From positions 1,070,520-1,134,519 of the forward strand of contig VXBM01000094.1 in NCBI GenBank assembly GCA_013400155.1: a stretch of 64,000 nt of DNA, in the 5' to 3' direction. Origin of the DNA: Helopsaltes ochotensis. Lineage: Eukaryota; Chordata; Aves; Passeriformes; Locustellidae. A program made the position numbers and the translations under genes. Under the pieces are notes generated by a model. That model saw only the letters and a program-made list of their open reading frames with translations. It searched no databases and was not told where the DNA came from. Positions 28,001-39,050 of this stretch are shown here, piece by piece (the stretch's first letter is position 1; every line of letters begins with the position of its first letter).

Positions 28001-30663
28001 TTCTATGAAGTTTCTGCACATATTTCTAGTACTAATTCTGAGAAATAGTTGAAAAAAATCTTAAATATGGCAGAATAAAGGGGGAAAAAAGAGTGACTCT
28101 CAAACTGATGCAAATAACCATAAAAAAAGGATTTTAAAATAGGCAAGGAAAATGCAAATTTTCATTTGATAATCTGTATGCAAAACTAGTCTGCCACTGT
28201 ACCTTTGTTTTCTTCTTAAAGAACACACAGCAGCTTCACACATAATACTTTTCCTGTCAGTGCTGTTGCTTAATTAGTCAACGTGATGTGAACCTTATGA
28301 TAAAAATAATTGAGTTGGAGCCTTCAGTCTCTGAAGAGAGGCATCAACATGTTGGGTATTGTCACAAGATACAGGATTCACATACTGTGAATATGAATGT
28401 GATGGGAAGAAGGGACACTGAGCTATTCTGTGGAGAAGGACTATACTGAACTTCAGCCTCAACCTAAACTAAAAGTGCTACTTAGTCCACAGGGCATGCT
28501 CCCATTTTTTAAATTCTTATAAGAAATTGGTAATAAATATATATATGTACATTTTAACTAGCATTCCCATTATGCAGCAATCTTTTTCAGTGATGGCAGT
28601 TGGCAGACAAAACTTAGAAAACTTTCTTCTCCCATGTTCTCCTAAATATCCAAGGGAAAAACATGTGACATGTAATGCAGAACTTCTGCATTTAGGTGCA
28701 GCCGATACACAGGTGTGAAAAAGTGCCAAAAAGTCCACCAAGACAGCAACAGAAAGTGATTGGGTAAAAATATTTTTCTACAAATGGTGATGTATAATTC
28801 TGCATACAATATTTCTGCATCTTGATCCTCAGGAGAAGACAGACTTCTCTCTGATGCTTTTTCATTTTACATTCAAATGTATTAGTCTTTAGGGTGAAAA
28901 CAGCAATTGCTAAGACAAAAACATATTACCAATGTTGTCAATACATTAATATGAAACAAACAAACCTGTATTACAGCACTGATGTTTTGAAACCACTACC
29001 TTTAAGTTTTTGGTCAAATGTTATTATTTTTCTACTTGACAAAAGTTTAAATTGAAAATAATTTTGTAGACATAACAAAGTCTTCCACTGTGTTTTCTAA
29101 TGTGTCAAATTTGTCATTTAATGGGCCACTCATCTTTCATTCTCTGCACAAGGAAGAGTAAGCAGTACATTATAAAAGCACTCATTTCCTTGCCTCACTA
29201 AACTTCATTTAACTTGAATCATTTCCAGAATACACAAAAACCTACCACAAGTGCCTTCCACAATTTGTACATATGTGGTCCCCCTGCAAAATTAACCATC
29301 AGGAAACACCATATCTTCTGAAATTTTTATTTCTTTCTGGAGGATGGAGAATTCACTTCAGGAACAGTTCTGGGCAAGAATGTATTCTTCATTGTGCCAA
29401 CACATTAAGAAAAATGCTCCTCAGGCCATGATCCAGAAATTAATTCCCCCCACAATGCCATGGAACTGGAAAGTCAGTAACTCATTTTCTCTAATAGCTC
29501 TAGGTTTTTTCTTCGAGTTTTCTTCCTTCTCATAGCAAATATTGCATGTTTTCCTGTGATAGAATTTTTATGTTGAACAGATGTAAAAAAAATATAGACT
29601 ATTCTGCTGGAGTTTCCAGCAGGCACTTTATGAGGAGGAATTTTCTCTTTGTCTTGACATTGGCATTCAAGATTAGTTCCATTTTTCTTCCTAATTAGCT
29701 TTTGCAAGACAATTGAATGTTTGAAACAAACAGAATACTGTCCCTCAGGGCATCAGAAACTTAATCTTTCCAATTTCCTTTCAATGGACATTGAAAACAA
29801 AGCAATGTATTGTAACTTAGTTGGGAGTTAAGAACTATGTGACGTAAAAAATGGAAAAAGCACTATGTAAATAATTTTAACATAGATGTCAATAAAAATA
29901 TAGTAATGAAAAATCCTTTAAGCCACCTTGTTAATACCTGACAGAACTGCCTGTTCCCATTAAAGTCTGTTTGCCTTTCAAAGGAAGTTAAGACTCTAAA
30001 TTTATACAAAACAGGAGTTTTATATTCACAACACACTGAATGATTAGCATCAAATCATTTGAAATATCAGAAACAATCTAAGGTCTTTCAAGTCACTTTA
30101 TCCAGCACTCTTTTTTGTGACTCAAAATACTTTTTTTTAAACTTTTATCATTCTACAGAGGTAATAGTCCCTCTTTATTTTCCTTATATCTGATAGAAAA
30201 AAATCAATAACGCTAAGAATACAGCTACAAGATTATGGTGATAAAACATAAGGCTGTTACTGACCTTTTAGATGGAAGTTGCACTTATAAATCTCATCAA
30301 TAAAAATAATGGTTGGAGCTGTTTTTGGATTCTGATCAACAAGTCACTAAGAAAATAATTGCAAGTGTTTATTTAAAAATATTGAAGAATTGAATTGAAA
30401 ATAATAATCTTTGTGGCACATGGCACTCTACCATTGCAGCCTGAAAAGAGCTCTACGGTATGTTTGTTTAGGATTGTTAACATTCAGACTTTCACCCGCA
30501 GTACACAGTAATTTGTACCATGTCCCATTTAGAGATAATGCTACACACAAGCATGGTGTGTGCAACGTATACAGACATCACAGAGCTTCTTAAAAGTGGG
30601 CAAGTGTCTCATTCCTGTGTAGATTTCAGCTTCGGCTGTGCCTCCTAAACAGAGTTCAGCAAG

Positions 30664-30671
30664 GTACTTAC
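30664..30671 (-). other. FGF14: Splice donor of FGF14 exon 3
   Basis: On the minus strand exon 3 ends with the TCA serine codon and the intron begins gtaagtac, a strong donor. Read-through into the intron meets TAG after eight further codons. Confidence 0.94.
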
Positions 30672-30775
30672 TGATGTGTAGAGGAAACCTTCTCCATTTA
30701 GGGCTATATACAACCCAGTCTTTACACCCTGGATAGCGACAACTCGAAGCCCCACTGGTATAAGGTTGAATAAAG
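30672..30775 (-). CDS. FGF14: FGF14 coding exon 3 (104 bp)
   Basis: This is the second FGF14 coding exon in the window, continuing the beta-trefoil core. On the minus strand it starts CT TTA TTC AAC. With the A that ends exon 2 this restores a T codon, then reads LFNLIPVGLRVVAIQGVKTG, then LYIALNGEGFLYTS. It ends on a whole codon, so it leaves phase 0. The length of 104 bp is that expected for FHF exon 3. LIPVGLRVVAIQG is a hallmark shared by FGF11-14, and VKTGLYIA fits FGF14. Against the human protein from memory I see L for M, F for Y and T for P near the end (ALNGEGFLYTS). These are substitutions rather than damage, and there is no stop or frameshift. A strong polypyrimidine-rich acceptor and a gtaagtac donor flank it. 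The next exon, which should start ELFTPECKF, was not seen in 1-30671. Confidence 0.97.
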
Positions 30776-30790
30776 CTGTGAAGAAAAAAC
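30776..30790 (-). other. FGF14: Splice acceptor of FGF14 exon 3
   Basis: On the minus strand the intron ends gttttttcttcacag before CTTTATTC. The uninterrupted T-rich tract and cag make a strong acceptor. It sets the 104-bp exon length and the phase that joins exon 2. Confidence 0.94.
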
Positions 30791-33700
30791 ATGACCAGAT
30801 ATAAATATGCTACGGTTAGTACAATAGTCTAATAAACAGCATTAGCAAAAAAGAAAGAAAAAGAGCTCCTGTATAATTTTTTTAATGCTTTTAAAATTAG
30901 ACCATTTCAGAAAATCTTGCTTCTTTGATTCTGGCGAGTAGCTCTTTATTTTCTTGGGCATTTTTATGTTTTTTGATTAAGAGGTGCCCTCATTAAAGAG
31001 TGATGTAAAGGTATCTGAGACTTCAATTTCTTTTTCTTTGCTTTTGTGAATGATATATTTGATACAAACAGTAAGCCACTGATGTCAGGTAATGACAGAG
31101 GTTTATCATAGTTCATAAAAGCACTGAAATATATGCTTGACTCTAAATGTGCATAAATGAAAAGAATACAGAACTTGGGGTAGTAATTAGAAAATAATTA
31201 GAAAATCACCTAAAAACAAATACCCCAGAAATACTATATACTTCTGTAGTAATCGAAACTGCCACAACTTTGGTTACTGTCTGAAAAAAGACCAGTGTGA
31301 ATAGTAGGAGTTTACCAGCCTCACCATAGAAAAACACAAGTTGTGTAAGTAGGTGGCATGAACCAATTCTTATAAAACTTATGACAACACACACCTATAT
31401 TACATTTACTGACTCATGCTAGAAAAATAGATGCAAAGCACACATCAGTCTTGGAAGAAAAGACCTGGATGAGACAGAGTTCATGCTAAATATTTTTCCA
31501 CTGTGGATGAGCCAAGGACTCCCAAGTCCTTGGATGAAAACCAAAAGCACAATATGTGTGTTTAACATATGTAGTGGGGACTATGTTTCTACCAAGTCAG
31601 GTCTCAGGAACACAGTAACACCTACAGTGAGTTTTTCAAAATTCAAGATGGACATCCATAGGTGTGACCAAAAAGTGCACTGTATGAGGCTATCTGTAAT
31701 TAGAATGCCAGAGCTAAAGTCCAAATCAAGAGAAAAAGGATCATGCAATTGCAGTAGATAAATACATTTCTAAGGTGTGAAAATTCCTGTTTGGTCAAAG
31801 GACAAAAATCCATAATTTGTTCATGATGAATTTGATCAAGTCTTTACAACTGAGAGAAGAAAAAAAAACATAAGTAGATTACTAGAAATATAGGCATGTA
31901 TTAAAAAAAAAGATGCCTTTCCTTTGGCATTGTCATGCAGAAAAAGAATGTGTGACATCAGATAATTTTAGGAATACAAAAAGCCAATATAAAGCTAGGA
32001 ATTTTAGCAGAATTCTTCCTAGAGTGGTAGAAAGAAAAATATAATCAAAAGAGCTCTAGAAGAACTGAAAACAATTTGGCAGGCTTACAAAACATAAAAG
32101 ATATGACAAGAATTAGCACAAATAAATAACATTTTAATTTCTGTAATTTCTAAAATTCTCCATTATGCTAGGCTATTACAGTACTGTTTACTAGGAAAAA
32201 ATATTTGATACAGATAAGGTTCCCTCTATAATAAATGCAAAACAGTGAAATATGGCACTCACAGAAAAGATATCCTCAGAGTATATGGGCTAAACACTGC
32301 ATGGCTTGAGGGCTTTTAGTTCAATAGAATTTGGAAGTCAAAAATTAGTTATAAGTCATTATCCTCAAATGAAACAATGTCAAAACCAGGAAAATCACTG
32401 TCGTGCGTCGTGGAGGGGGAGTCTGTCACAGCAAAACTAAGTATCAGATGGCAATTGAGTTTGGATTTTTCCTAGAAGAAATGAAATTGCAGGAGCAAAC
32501 CTGCATATGAACACTACACTAAAGAAGAAACAATTCAGGGGACGCCAGGAAGGAAAAAACAAACAATACTTATATAAAGAAAAGAGGTGAACACAAAAGA
32601 CAAGTCAGCCATGTGAACTAAGTCAGCTAATGAAAACTAACTCCTAGTCATAGTTGTTCAGTCAAAAATTCTGAAATGTAGACATTATTTGCCATATTAC
32701 CAATAAAAATAAAGCACCAAAGCTAGAAAAAAAATCCAACCACCATTGAACAAGAATTACAGATCTGTAACACAGCACTGTTTTGTGCAGCCTATAAAGT
32801 TACTGAGGTGGATTATAGTTGCTAGTGAATTCAGGAAGCACTGTGGAGGGCATGTAATGCATCTTTTACCACCACCAGATTTTAATTGGAGATTTTCTGA
32901 ACTCCTGTAATTAGTCTAAACCCTTAAAATTTTAGAGTATGACCTGAAATGCTGCAATTCCGCACATTCAGAATATTCAATAAGTTTCACAGAATCCTTC
33001 AGACTTGAGTGAAACTAGGGAGGCCGGTCTATATCCAGGTATTGACTGACAAATGTTCAGCAATGTGTTTCATACTGGGGTCAGCAAAACATGCACTAAT
33101 AAGACACAGCATGTGGTTTTAATGCACCTTGAAGCAGGCCAAAAGAAATTCGATTTCCTCCAGAACCTGACTGAGCAGTGCTCTTCACTGAGCAAGACGT
33201 TTGTGTTCAATTACACATTTCAAACATTCCTAGGATTCACTTGTGCTATACCTCACTCTAGGAAAAACCTGGTCTGAGAAAAGCAGAAAGCCTTCTAGAG
33301 TCTGCTGGCGTTCCAGTTCTGCACAGCCAAACATATGTTCTTATCTGAGAGGGTTGCTAAGAAGAGCTACGTCCCTTGCTTCCTTCTCTCTTTAAGAAAA
33401 TTATCTGAAACCAAAACCTGGGGAATGGGGAGTGAGGTCCCTGAACATCTTTATGTGCCTAAAGCCACTTCAGTGAATCCACAGATGATTTGAGGTGGGG
33501 GCACCCTCCAAGAGCCCAGGAAATACAGTGGTGCCTGGTGCTCAGTGTTCCCATGCTGCATGCCTAAGTAGAAAGCCTGGCAATTCCAAATGGAAGTAAG
33601 GTGGGGGAGCATCAGGGAAGACAAGGGAACTGAGTGGCAAAAATGGTGCCAGTAAAACCCTTTCTCCTTGCCAGTGCTAAGACTGTGCACTCTCCCTTAG

Positions 33701-34428
33701 CTTTGCTCTGCATTCTATCTAAACCACAGCTACAAAGCCTTTGGGTTCTCCTCCTTTTTCTAAGCCTGCAAGCCTACTCCTACCACAAAAAAAAGATCAG
33801 AAAATGGGGGTGAGGACATTTATCAGGAACAATTGGCATGAAAAAGGTTTATTTGTTTAGGTTTCATGGAGGAGACTTGCAGGAACTCCAAATCTGAGTT
33901 GGATTCTAATCCTCAAAAAGTTTTAGTGAAAGTTTGAGACCACTTTTTTCATAAGCAATCACTCCTTTCTTGAGGAAAACCGCCAGATAACTTTTTCCTT
34001 CTTTTATGCTATACCAACACAGTCCATTAACATGAAATCTGAAATGTCTGAAACCAGATATTTCTGTTTAGGTAAAACTGACTTGTAGCTACAAGGAAAT
34101 TGCTCTTACAGAACACTGTTTTTCTCAAGAATCTTGCTACAGACTGACTGCTTAAGAGTTATGAACTTGCAGTCTCTTCTGCACACACACTGCCCTCGTG
34201 ACAGTTAACAAAACTCTCCACAGCACCAAATCTCCAATCAGATCAAGGCAACTTTTTCTTCCATTTATTTTCATCTGCAGGCCCACAGGCAAAACTGACA
34301 ATGCCATCAAAACATCTTTTAGATTGGCAATGACTGCAAGGAGTTTGGTGTTTAGAGGTTTTTCCATCCATTTCTTATGAAGCAAACACATTCCAGCTGC
34401 CCAATCCTAGTGAGAACATAATTAAAAC

Positions 34429-34448
34429 TTTTTTTTTTTTTTTTTTTT
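34429..34448. repeat. 20-base poly(T) tract
   Basis: A run of 20 T in FGF14 intron 2, which is poly(A) on the gene strand. No adjacent element was recognised. Confidence 0.96.
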
Positions 34449-37324
34449 AAAGTATGACTGAACATTGACTTGTCAGGCCGAGATTATCCCAGTGGGAGAA
34501 ACAGGTTTACCTAACTCCCAGAGGTGGTGTAATAGATGAGTAAATGCCTGTAAAATTCTTTGAAGACAAACTCCAGTAAAAAACAGTGCAAGCATCAGTC
34601 TCCAGATATTTCAGTGCAGTAATCCAAAATTAAAATTCATTAATCCAAATTTAACAGCACTGCAGGTGTTTTTTTCCTAATCTTTATGTGCTTTATTTCT
34701 ATCTAATTATCTCCTTTACCTTACAAAGGTGCTGTAAAGGTTATTTTTGAGTATCTTCAAACCAAAATATGATAGTGGTATGATACATTTTTTTAATGAA
34801 AAAGTTAATACTTCCACAATCAATTTGGAAGATATAAATAGAACATTAGAAGCATGCATTAAAAGATGAAAATAAAGGAATATTAAATGGTTGCAGGATT
34901 TCTTGAAGAGAAACTCTACCAGGTACGAAGCACCACAAAGGAGATAAAGCATGTTGCAGCATATTAAAAGATGTGCACAGCATAGCTAGGTCCAAGTTTC
35001 TTTGATAATATTCACTTTTTCATTTATCAATGATATTACATGTCTTATGAAATTAGACTACCAATGAGTAATGCTCTTTTAATTAGGGAATATTATAAAC
35101 ATGTTATAAACACAATTGTAATTTCATAAGGGGTACAAATTGCAACTTTTGAGTGTTCAATCAGTCTGCCACCTATAAAGGAATGTATCATTTGCTTGCA
35201 TTTTTCCAGTGGTGGTTGGCTGAGATACACTCTAGGTGATTTTAAATGGGCTACAGAGCTGAAAGATTCAGTGTTTCAGTCACAGAAATTAAAAAGTTGG
35301 AATTTTCTTTTTCTCAAATTAATTAGTCTTCCTACTAAATCTACCTTTCATTCACGAGACAAAACTTTGAAGATAGACCAAAGCCTAATAATGAGCTGGT
35401 TTAGATGAGGAGGACAGGAGGAGAATGTAATGCTTATAAATACAAGCACATATGGAAATCAGTTCTATCTCTTTATGATTTCTGTGTAATAGCTTGTTTT
35501 ACCTAATTAATAATGATGAGGCCAGTGAAGTAAGCTGCATTTGCACCTGTAAAATCCAGGAAAATTAGAGTGTGACAGCTACACTGAGTAGGATCTCAGT
35601 AATCAAAGCTTTAACCACAGTCACTCCTGCCTTTGCTACAAGCAAGACACAAAAACAAAGCAGAAACTGAAAGGCATTAAAGAAATTAAATGAAAAAAAA
35701 AAAAGAAGATACCATTGAGAGTGGGGCAAAAAAAAATACAGATTCTACACACAAGAGTTTTTGGCTAACAGACTTGATTTGGTGAAGTGATTTAAGGAAA
35801 CTCAGCGCCATTAACCAATAGGTGCATTGATTGTCATTGTTTCATGAAATTACCTTGGAAAAGTTATGAAATTACAATGAACTGAAACTTGTTGGTCTGT
35901 TTTGGCTGGGTTCTAATATCATGACCATCAACATGAGCAGATGAAAGTACATAAAGGGATGCAATTACGCATCATGTCTTTCTTCCTTTTTCATGCAAGT
36001 GTTTGCACACAGTGATGCACTAAAAATCTTGTCATCTCTCTCTGCAGTCTCTAGCCTTTACTCAAACTGGGATAATGAGCAGCTGATTAAAACCACTGGT
36101 ACAACTCATTTTGAGTTCAGATAGAAGTGAATCTTAATTTGAGCTACCTCTCTATAACACTGTGACTCCAAAAAATGTGTAAACTTATGTTTACTGACAT
36201 ACATGTAAAATGAGTACAAAATATAACAGTCACTTGAGGGAATTTTATCTTCAAGTACTTTTCGAACTGCTTGACATAGAATACATGGCAACAGCACAAA
36301 AAGTAGCAGCATGACTAAGCTTCAAACAGGTTCCTTGCTGAAGACAAAAAAGAAACCGCATCTTTTCATCTTTTTTTCTCTCCCTCAGTGCTCACTCCCT
36401 CTGGCTTCTCTGACACCCAGTTACTCAGTGGTAACAGTGGGACAAGGACAGTGAATAGTCCAGAAGAAAGGTGGAAGGCTGGCAGAGATGCTCACCCTTT
36501 GGCAGTCTGTATTTCCTTTTTTTATGAAACACTCTTGGAATGTCAGTGGAAGTCATCCTCACTATCCAGGTAAATATTCTATCTGGCCCACGGACAGTTG
36601 CTACATGTCCATCCCTTCACCCACTTGGCACATTAAATGGGCAGCCTGCAAGCACCACGGTCAGAAGCAGGACTTTCTCCCTTGGGCAGCTACCAAAAGT
36701 TATTCACTTGTAAGCCTCAGACAGAAACTATCATGCTAAGGAGCTCACAAAATAAAATATCAAAACACTGGAAATTCTATCCATGAGAAAATTGTTGTTT
36801 TAAAGTGAAAGAGAGAAGGATAAACAACATATACTGCAATAAACAAAAGCAATAGGTAAAAAAAGTTCATCAGGAAATGAAAGGCAACAGAGTGGAAAGC
36901 TAAAAAAACTAAGACTGGCAGCACAAAAGAAACAAACACATACAATAATGACTATGACAAATAGATAAATCTTTTTAGCTCTTAATATAGTCCTGATACA
37001 CATACCAACAAAATTTCGGATGTAGACTGTAGATTTCCTGGTAAACACATCAATTTTGTATTCTTCTTTTCTAAACTGTCTTTACTAAAAAATATTGGAA
37101 AATTGGAGTAGTAAAGAGAAAAATAATCCCACCAGCTAAATACAGAAAAAAAAAAGCCTTTGTGGAAAAAAAACCCCTCACACCTTTTTAGCCAAAAAAT
37201 AATTTTGGAGTGAAACAAATTATCTAACAATATCTGTGCAAAATACACAATACTTCTATATGGTATTTGGTTGAGTTTGGAGAAGTTCAATATTTCAGAA
37301 TATTTATAATATAGAATATGCATT

Positions 37325-37460
37325 CTGCATTTTGGAAAAAGAAGAAGGGAGATGGGCAGGGAGCTGAAAAATCAGAAATGGATAGAAGAAGGGAGAGAAA
37401 GAGTAAAAAAAAAAAAAAAGAGGAAAATTTGTGAAGCGAACAACATCAAAAAGAGAAAAG
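37325..37460. repeat. Purine-rich low-complexity stretch with a 15-base poly(A)
   Basis: The plus strand is dominated by A and G (gaagaagggagatgg, gaagggagagaaagag, then A at 37405-37419). With a similar stretch at 37738-37815 it creates a long Lys/Arg/Glu-rich plus-strand frame that I do not consider a gene. Confidence 0.8.
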
Positions 37461-38694
37461 TAAGGCACTGTGGTCTAGCTTTGAAAAGACTCCAAATCCA
37501 TAGAGATTTAAGAGTCAAAAAACCTCTTAGAAATAACAATAAAGTGCTACAAAATTGTTGCAGTCATACACACCTTCTTGCTGAAGCTGCAAATAAGAGA
37601 GATGGGCAGAGGGAGAGAGATATGCACTTGTACCCTAAGACAGTTCTTAGACCTCATCTAGGCAAAGGTTCTATAAAAAGTGAGAATAATCTTGTCTTGT
37701 TTAAGGTCTTAGTATGTACTCCAGTACTGAAGTGGGCAGGAGAAATGGACACATGGAGAGAAAAAAAGAAAGAAGGATGGAGGTGGGATGGGGGAGGGAG
37801 CATGGAAGGGGAACAAAAACACTTGGAAAACAAGCAGAGAGATACACATAAAAATATATTAACCATTTTTTCTCAATTAAAAAAACTCCAAAACAAACAA
37901 TAAAAGATGATCATGTTATCTGCTGATGAAAGGTGTTATAAATGACAGCTGTGCATCAATTAAAATAGAGACCTTACCAATGTAAGGCAGAAACCTCAAA
38001 TACCTTAATTTATGTAGCTTAATTTCAACATTTTAAGGAAATTAAGGGGTTATTTATGTATGCATAGTAAAAAGATAAATCTTATGTATTAATGGTGCTT
38101 AAAATAAAATTCATGACGACACAGAAATGTTACTTAAATATGTCATGATAATTAAAAGAAACAAAACACAAATCAACTGTTTCTAGAGTAAGAATAGGTT
38201 TGTTTAATTACCATTTGCAGCTGAAGTTATCAAACATATATATATGCTCATTGAACAAAAATACGTAGCAGTATCATAGGAAAAGCATACCAAAGCAGCA
38301 ACCCACACAGCCTTTCAAGACCTCTTTTTTTTTGAAAATTTTTAGAAACAGCCACTTTTGCCATCTCTACAGTGGCAGAAAATCTCTTAACATCATTGGA
38401 ATTCTGGCTGGAGTAGGATTTTTAGCCCCAAAATTTTTAGCACTTTCAGCAAGGTAATTTAGCATGTGTTTTATGAAGGTCTTTGATAGTTTAGCATACA
38501 TTTATTTGCTTGTAAATTCAGATTGTTTTTGGAAATTTAGTTTCCGTGTCTTGTTATTTCTTTGTTATTTATTAGAAGGTAAATTTTTGTTAGATAAAGA
38601 GATTTTATATAAAAAAAAATTCTTTTAATATAATTTTACAACTTTTATAAAATTACCAGAAGACATTCATTGGCCTAAATATCTCCCTCCTAAG

Positions 38695-38924
38695 GTCCAT
38701 GAGCACTTACGCCTTCCCCTTCAGAGGCAACATATTTAGGCCGATGTCCTGCACAAGCCATGCTGGTGGTCATCAGGCTTCTAAGGGACAGAACCCTCCT
38801 CCTGGGGACAAAACACATTCAGAAACCCTCCGAAGGCAGGCATTAAGAGGGTGCCTGTGCATACACATTCGAGCGGTGCGATCTGCGTGTGCGATTAAGA
38901 CATTCCCCTGGGGCAGTCACTTAC
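38695..38924. other. CpG-retaining intronic block next to exon 2 donor
   Basis: This stretch lies directly downstream of FGF14 exon 2 and is richer in GC than the surrounding intron. It carries five CpGs within 24 bp (38870-38893) and others near 38710, 38743 and 38830. CpG is otherwise scarce here. It could be conserved intronic sequence involved in splicing or regulation, but there is no motif-level proof. Confidence 0.5.
38917..38924 (-). other. FGF14: Splice donor of FGF14 exon 2
   Basis: On the minus strand exon 2 ends TCTA and the intron starts gtaagtga, a near-perfect donor. If the intron were retained, the frame would read S-S-K and then a TGA stop within the donor itself, giving an immediately truncated protein. 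Confidence 0.94.
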
Positions 38925-39035
38925 TAGAATTACTGCTGTCATCCTTGGTTCCATCGAGACTTCCATCGGGGTGCATTTGCAAGTAGTAGCCTTGCCTGCA
39001 ATATAACCTGGTCACTATACCCTTGAGCTGGGGAT
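38925..39035 (-). CDS. FGF14: FGF14 coding exon 2 (111 bp)
   Basis: This internal exon encodes the start of the beta-trefoil core of fibroblast growth factor homologous factor 4 (FGF14). FHFs are intracellular proteins that bind the C-terminal tails of voltage-gated sodium channels and tune neuronal excitability. On the minus strand it begins AT CCC CAG CTC AAG and reads (D)PQLKGIVTRLYCRQGYYLQ, then MHPDGSLDGTKDDSSNS, ending one base into the next codon. The first codon is completed by a G from the upstream exon, which is the known FHF arrangement. Length is 111 bp, as expected for exon 2 of this family. YCRQGYYLQMHPDG and DD-S-NS point to FGF14: FGF13 has YSRQGYHLQ and FGF12 has FSQQGYFLQ here. 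Compared with the human protein as I recall it, A becomes S after PDG and T becomes S before NS. A consensus acceptor and donor flank it. The identification is near certain; the exon number follows the usual FHF scheme. Confidence 0.97.
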
Positions 39036-39050
39036 CTGAAAGACAAACAT
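39036..39050 (-). other. FGF14: Splice acceptor of FGF14 exon 2
   Basis: On the minus strand the intron ends atgtttgtctttcag, followed directly by ATCCCCAG. The pyrimidine-rich run and terminal ag fit a standard U2-type acceptor and fix the upstream border of the 111-bp exon. Confidence 0.93.

Larger units (their letters stand above)
1..30671 (-). other. FGF14: FGF14 intron 3 (partial, runs off the left edge)
   Basis: This sequence lies downstream of exon 3 in gene orientation. I looked on the minus strand for the following FHF exon (ELFTPECKFKESVFENYYV) and did not see it, so the last two coding exons and the 3' UTR should lie beyond position 1. It contains CR1 fragments at 3483-3649 and 13433-13565, an assembly gap at 8279-8360, a four-copy GATCACA repeat at 9025 and a TA microsatellite at 14529. 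Moderately GC-richer patches at about 4380-4850, 8800-9200 and 21830-22090 match nothing I know. The rest is AT-rich sequence in which I see no gene. Confidence 0.85.
30776..38924 (-). other. FGF14: FGF14 intron 2 (complete, about 8.15 kb)
   Basis: This intron is bounded by the exon 2 donor and the exon 3 acceptor and interrupts the coding sequence in phase 1. It contains a 20-base poly(T) at 34429-34448 and a purine-rich, low-complexity stretch at about 37325-37460 and 37738-37815 that produces a long but unconvincing plus-strand reading frame. A CpG-retaining block lies at about 38695-38924 next to the exon 2 donor. The block at 33410-33720 is somewhat richer in GC, with no family I recognise. 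No CR1 fragment was seen inside it. Confidence 0.93.

Noticed and set aside
1..30671. Search for FGF14 exon 4 (ELFTPECKF...)
   Set aside because: Not seen on the minus strand by eye. It could only be hidden if it fell in the N gap at 8279-8360, which as drawn is too short to hold the whole exon of about 200 bp.
37352..37903. Plus-strand open frame of 183 codons, the longest in the window
   Set aside because: It is Lys/Arg/Glu-rich and created by purine-rich low-complexity DNA with a 15-base poly(A). It lies antisense in FGF14 intron 2 and resembles no family I know.
38699..38986. Plus-strand open frame of 95 codons across FGF14 exon 2
   Set aside because: It is antisense to a clear coding exon. 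The protein reading and splice sites support the minus strand.
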